Source: JBBDMC01 sp963826055 (lineage in GTDB: Bacteria > Pseudomonadota > Alphaproteobacteria > Rhizobiales > Kaistiaceae). From it: a stretch of DNA of 64,000 nt. A program made the translations under genes and the position numbers. Below, piece by piece: positions 62,408 through 64,000 of this stretch (positions within the stretch are counted from its first letter, which is position 1; each line of letters begins with the position of its first letter). The notes beneath the pieces are model-generated. The model searched no databases, was not told where the DNA came from, and saw only the letters and a program-made list of their open reading frames with translations. The stretch is from contig CAWGVO010000009.1 in NCBI GenBank assembly GCA_963826055.1, forward strand, positions 620,001 to 684,000, written 5' to 3'.

Positions 62408-63199
62408 ATGACATCAGTGACAGCAACTTTCCTCGGCACGGAGGCCCAGTCGAGTGACTATGCGCCGTTGCTGAAATGGATCCTGGTGAACGTCCTGGCG
62501 GCGTTCGGGGGTCTCGTGCTTTGGTACCTCGGCTTGCTGCAGGCGATGCTGGCGACAGACCGCACGCACATGTCGCTGATCATTCTCGGTATCTTCGGCG
62601 TTACGTCGTTACACTGCCTGTATCAGACGATCATCGTCTCCCATGAGCTGATCGCGGCACGCAAAGTGCGCAGTGCGGTAGTGGCGGCGGCTGGACGTCC
62701 CCTTGTTGAAAAGGACGGCCAGGTCTTCACCCCGCAGGGCCAGCCCCTCGAGCCGAGTGTTGTTACAACTCACATCGCCGATCTGATTTCCAAGGCCCGC
62801 GGGCCAATGGGAGCGCATCCGGACCAGACGGTGCTACTGCGGTCGCTCGCCGACCAACTGCGATCTCGCGAAAATCTCGGGTGGTTCGTGTCGGAATCAC
62901 TGCTGCGGCTGGCACTGCTGGGAACGGCAGTCGGTTTCATCCTGATGCTGATCCCGGTTGCCGGTCTGGATGCGTTCGACGTGGATTCGTTGCGCCGAAC
63001 GCTGACGGGCATGACCGGCGGCATGGCGATCGCGTTGAATGTCACCGTCGCGGGCATCGCTACGGCCCTGTTCCTGAAGCTGACCTATTACCTCCTGGAT
63101 GAGGCGATTGCCGATCTCTTTCGTGAGGTCACCAAGGTGACTGAGGTCTACGTAATCCCCACCCTGGTGCCAGGCACAGACCGTTCCGATGTTCAATGA
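62408..63199 (+). CDS. MotA/TolQ/ExbB-type proton channel protein
   Basis: Intact, 263 residues, ATG 62408 with GGAG upstream. Four membrane segments can be drawn: ILVNVLAAFGGLVLWYLGLL, MSLIILGIFGVTSLHCLYQT, LLRLALLGTAVGFILMLIPV and GMAIALNVTVAGIATALFLK. The last two are the pore pair, with LLGTAVGF and the TGMTGGMAIALNVTVAG segment in the positions of the MotA/TolQ channel signature. The loop between helices 2 and 3 is about 110 residues. The C-terminus (EAIADLFREVTKVTEVYVIP) is short, so it lacks the long tail of Zorya ZorA. It overlaps the partner gene by 11 bases. Confidence 0.88.
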   Translation: MTSVTATFLGTEAQSSDYAPLLKWILVNVLAAFGGLVLWYLGLLQAMLATDRTHMSLIILGIFGVTSLHCLYQTIIVSHELIAARKVRSAVVAAAGRPLVEKDGQVFTPQGQPLEPSVVTTHIADLISKARGPMGAHPDQTVLLRSLADQLRSRENLGWFVSESLLRLALLGTAVGFILMLIPVAGLDAFDVDSLRRTLTGMTGGMAIALNVTVAGIATALFLKLTYYLLDEAIADLFREVTKVTEVYVIPTLVPGTDRSDVQ

Positions 63200-63818
63200 A
63201 TCTGGCCTATTCGGCGGCAGCGACGACGGAACGTTCGTTCCGTTCACGGACATGTTGCTCAACGTGCTGATGGGCTTCACCATAATGGTCTTCATTTCGT
63301 TGTCGCTCATCAAGCCGGAAGCGAAGACCGGAAAAGTCGACCTCAAGGCGGAATATTTGATCACGGTGACCTGGCCGGATAACAATCCGGACGACATCGA
63401 CACCTACGTGCAGGACCCGGCCGACAACATTATTTGGTACCGTCACCTCGAAGCAGGCTTTCTGAGCCTCGAGCGCGACGATCGCGGCATGTACAAGGAC
63501 ACGATGATCGTTGATGGCAAGCGCATCCAGAATCCGTTGAATCAGGAGATCGTGACGATGCGCGGCATTGTGCCGGGAGAATACGTCGTCAACGTCTTTC
63601 ACTACCTCGCCAACGGGGTCGATCCGGTCCCGGTGACAGTGAGGGTCGAGCGCCTCAATCCGACCGTGCAAATCGTCTACAACGGTACGCTGACTCTCGA
63701 TCATCGCGGCGATGAAAAGACGGCGATACGCTTTACACTCGACAAGGACGGCGCGCCGTCGCATCTCAGCCAGCGGTTCAAGTCGCTGGCGCAGCTCGTT
63801 AGCGGTTCCAAGCCCTAG
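63189..63818 (+). CDS. Single-pass channel partner with a periplasmic beta-rich domain
   Basis: Intact, 209 residues, ATG 63189. A single membrane helix near residues 18-42 starts with an aspartate in FVPFTDMLLNVLMGFTIMVF. This is the layout of MotB, TolR and ExbD, where such an Asp carries the proton. In place of an OmpA or TolR domain there is a different fold: EYLITVTWPDNNPDDIDTYV, then QDPADNIIWYRHLEAGFLSL, IVTMRGIVPGEYVVNVFHYL and VPVTVRVERLNPTVQIVYNG. The WP-x-(N/D)-x-DD-x-D-x-(Y/W)-V pattern and strand order recall the DUF2135/YfaP-like sandwich that often binds calcium. No peptidoglycan-binding motif is visible. Translational overlap shows it works with the upstream channel protein. 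Confidence 0.75.
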   Translation: MFNESGLFGGSDDGTFVPFTDMLLNVLMGFTIMVFISLSLIKPEAKTGKVDLKAEYLITVTWPDNNPDDIDTYVQDPADNIIWYRHLEAGFLSLERDDRGMYKDTMIVDGKRIQNPLNQEIVTMRGIVPGEYVVNVFHYLANGVDPVPVTVRVERLNPTVQIVYNGTLTLDHRGDEKTAIRFTLDKDGAPSHLSQRFKSLAQLVSGSKP

Positions 63819-63830
63819 GGCAGATTTTCG

Positions 63831-64000
63831 ATGCCAATCGGCACCATTATCTCAATCATTGTTGCCTACGTGGCGATTGCAGTGCTGCTGCTCAGCCTCA
63901 ATCTGTTTTCGCTGTGGCGCTGGTGGGTCAAAGCAAGCGCAATTGTCATCAGCGGGCTCTTTTTCATAGGCAGCTATTTGGCCATCGCATCCCTGCTGGG
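63831..64000 (+). CDS. Membrane protein, truncated by the window edge
   Basis: ATG 63831, twelve bases after the previous stop, with GGGCAG upstream. The 56 visible residues contain two hydrophobic segments (IGTIISIIVAYVAIAVLLLS and VISGLFFIGSYLAIASLLG) separated by WRWWVKAS. It is in the same operon as the proton-channel pair. No family can be assigned from this fragment. Confidence 0.7.
   Translation, partial: MPIGTIISIIVAYVAIAVLLLSLNLFSLWRWWVKASAIVISGLFFIGSYLAIASLL

Noticed and set aside
62408..63818. Zorya-type anti-phage system (ZorA/ZorB)
   Set aside because: The channel protein lacks the long cytoplasmic tail of ZorA, the partner lacks the OmpA-like domain of ZorB, and no ZorC, ZorD or ZorE gene is visible. 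Genes beyond the right edge were not seen.
1..64000. CRISPR arrays, tRNA or rRNA genes, insertion sequences, phage genes
   Set aside because: None was recognised by eye on either strand: no regularly spaced direct repeats, no cloverleaf-like segments and no transposase or integrase motifs. A dedicated RNA search could still find small RNAs.

Overview
This is high-GC DNA from an alphaproteobacterium, almost certainly of the order Hyphomicrobiales (Rhizobiales). The evidence is the flagellar locus. It holds markers restricted to or typical of that group (flaF, flbT, motC, motE, ftcR, a DUF1217 gene, a short rod-binding FlgJ without a muramidase domain), and its gene order closely follows the Sinorhizobium/Brucella locus. 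A lanthanide/PQQ-type transport cluster further suggests a methylotrophic or alcohol-oxidising lifestyle. No rRNA, tRNA, CRISPR array, insertion sequence or phage gene was recognised.

Layout. (1) 1-9.7 kb: an RpiR-family regulator (partial, minus strand) diverges from a plus-strand carbohydrate catabolic operon. The operon encodes a family-1 solute-binding protein, two CUT1 permeases, a MalK/UgpC-type ATPase, a SUMF1-fold protein, a beta-propeller protein, a TIM-barrel sugar-phosphate isomerase/epimerase, a Gfo/Idh/MocA dehydrogenase and a short-chain dehydrogenase. (2) 9.7-22.7 kb, minus strand, transcribed from high to low coordinates: DUF1217 gene, flgF, fliI, flgE, flgK, flgL, flaF, flbT, flgD, fliQ, flhA, fliR, fliJ-like, flgJ, flgN-like, small membrane protein. 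(3) 22.9-44.4 kb, plus strand: motA, fliM, fliN, fliG, flhB, a small conserved gene, flgB, flgC, fliE, flgG, flgA, flgI, motE, flgH, fliL, fliP, one flagellin, fliF, fliH-like, motB, motC, fliK/motD, a lytic transglycosylase, a CheY-like protein and the flagellar regulator ftcR. Many stop/start overlaps (ATGA, GTGA, TGATG) show tight operon coupling. (4) 44.6-46.5 kb: a nitrate/sulfonate-type binding protein and ATPase with no permease. (5) 46.9-54.7 kb: an ABC-2 exporter-type system of the PQQ-dependent alcohol dehydrogenase/Lut family (ATPase on one strand; beta-propeller, periplasmic binding protein and permease on the other). It is wrapped around a histidine kinase/response regulator pair and two paralogous small exported proteins. 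(6) 54.8-59.6 kb, minus strand: a GldA/GldF/GldG-like ABC system with a DUF4340 protein, preceded by an unrecognised gene. (7) 60.8-64 kb: a DUF2125-like protein, then a MotA/TolQ-type channel, a partner with an unusual periplasmic beta-rich domain, and a truncated membrane protein.

A major caveat is that at least 23 genes contain apparent frameshifts, mostly one- or two-base changes in short repeats, concentrated between 2 and 23 kb. They hit essential flagellar genes and normally leave the alternative frame intact to the end, so sequencing or assembly error is more likely than decay. I annotate these as single genes and give approximate break points.

The most promising material for new biology is the Lut-like cluster with its own two-component system and paired small proteins, and the proton-channel pair at the right edge.
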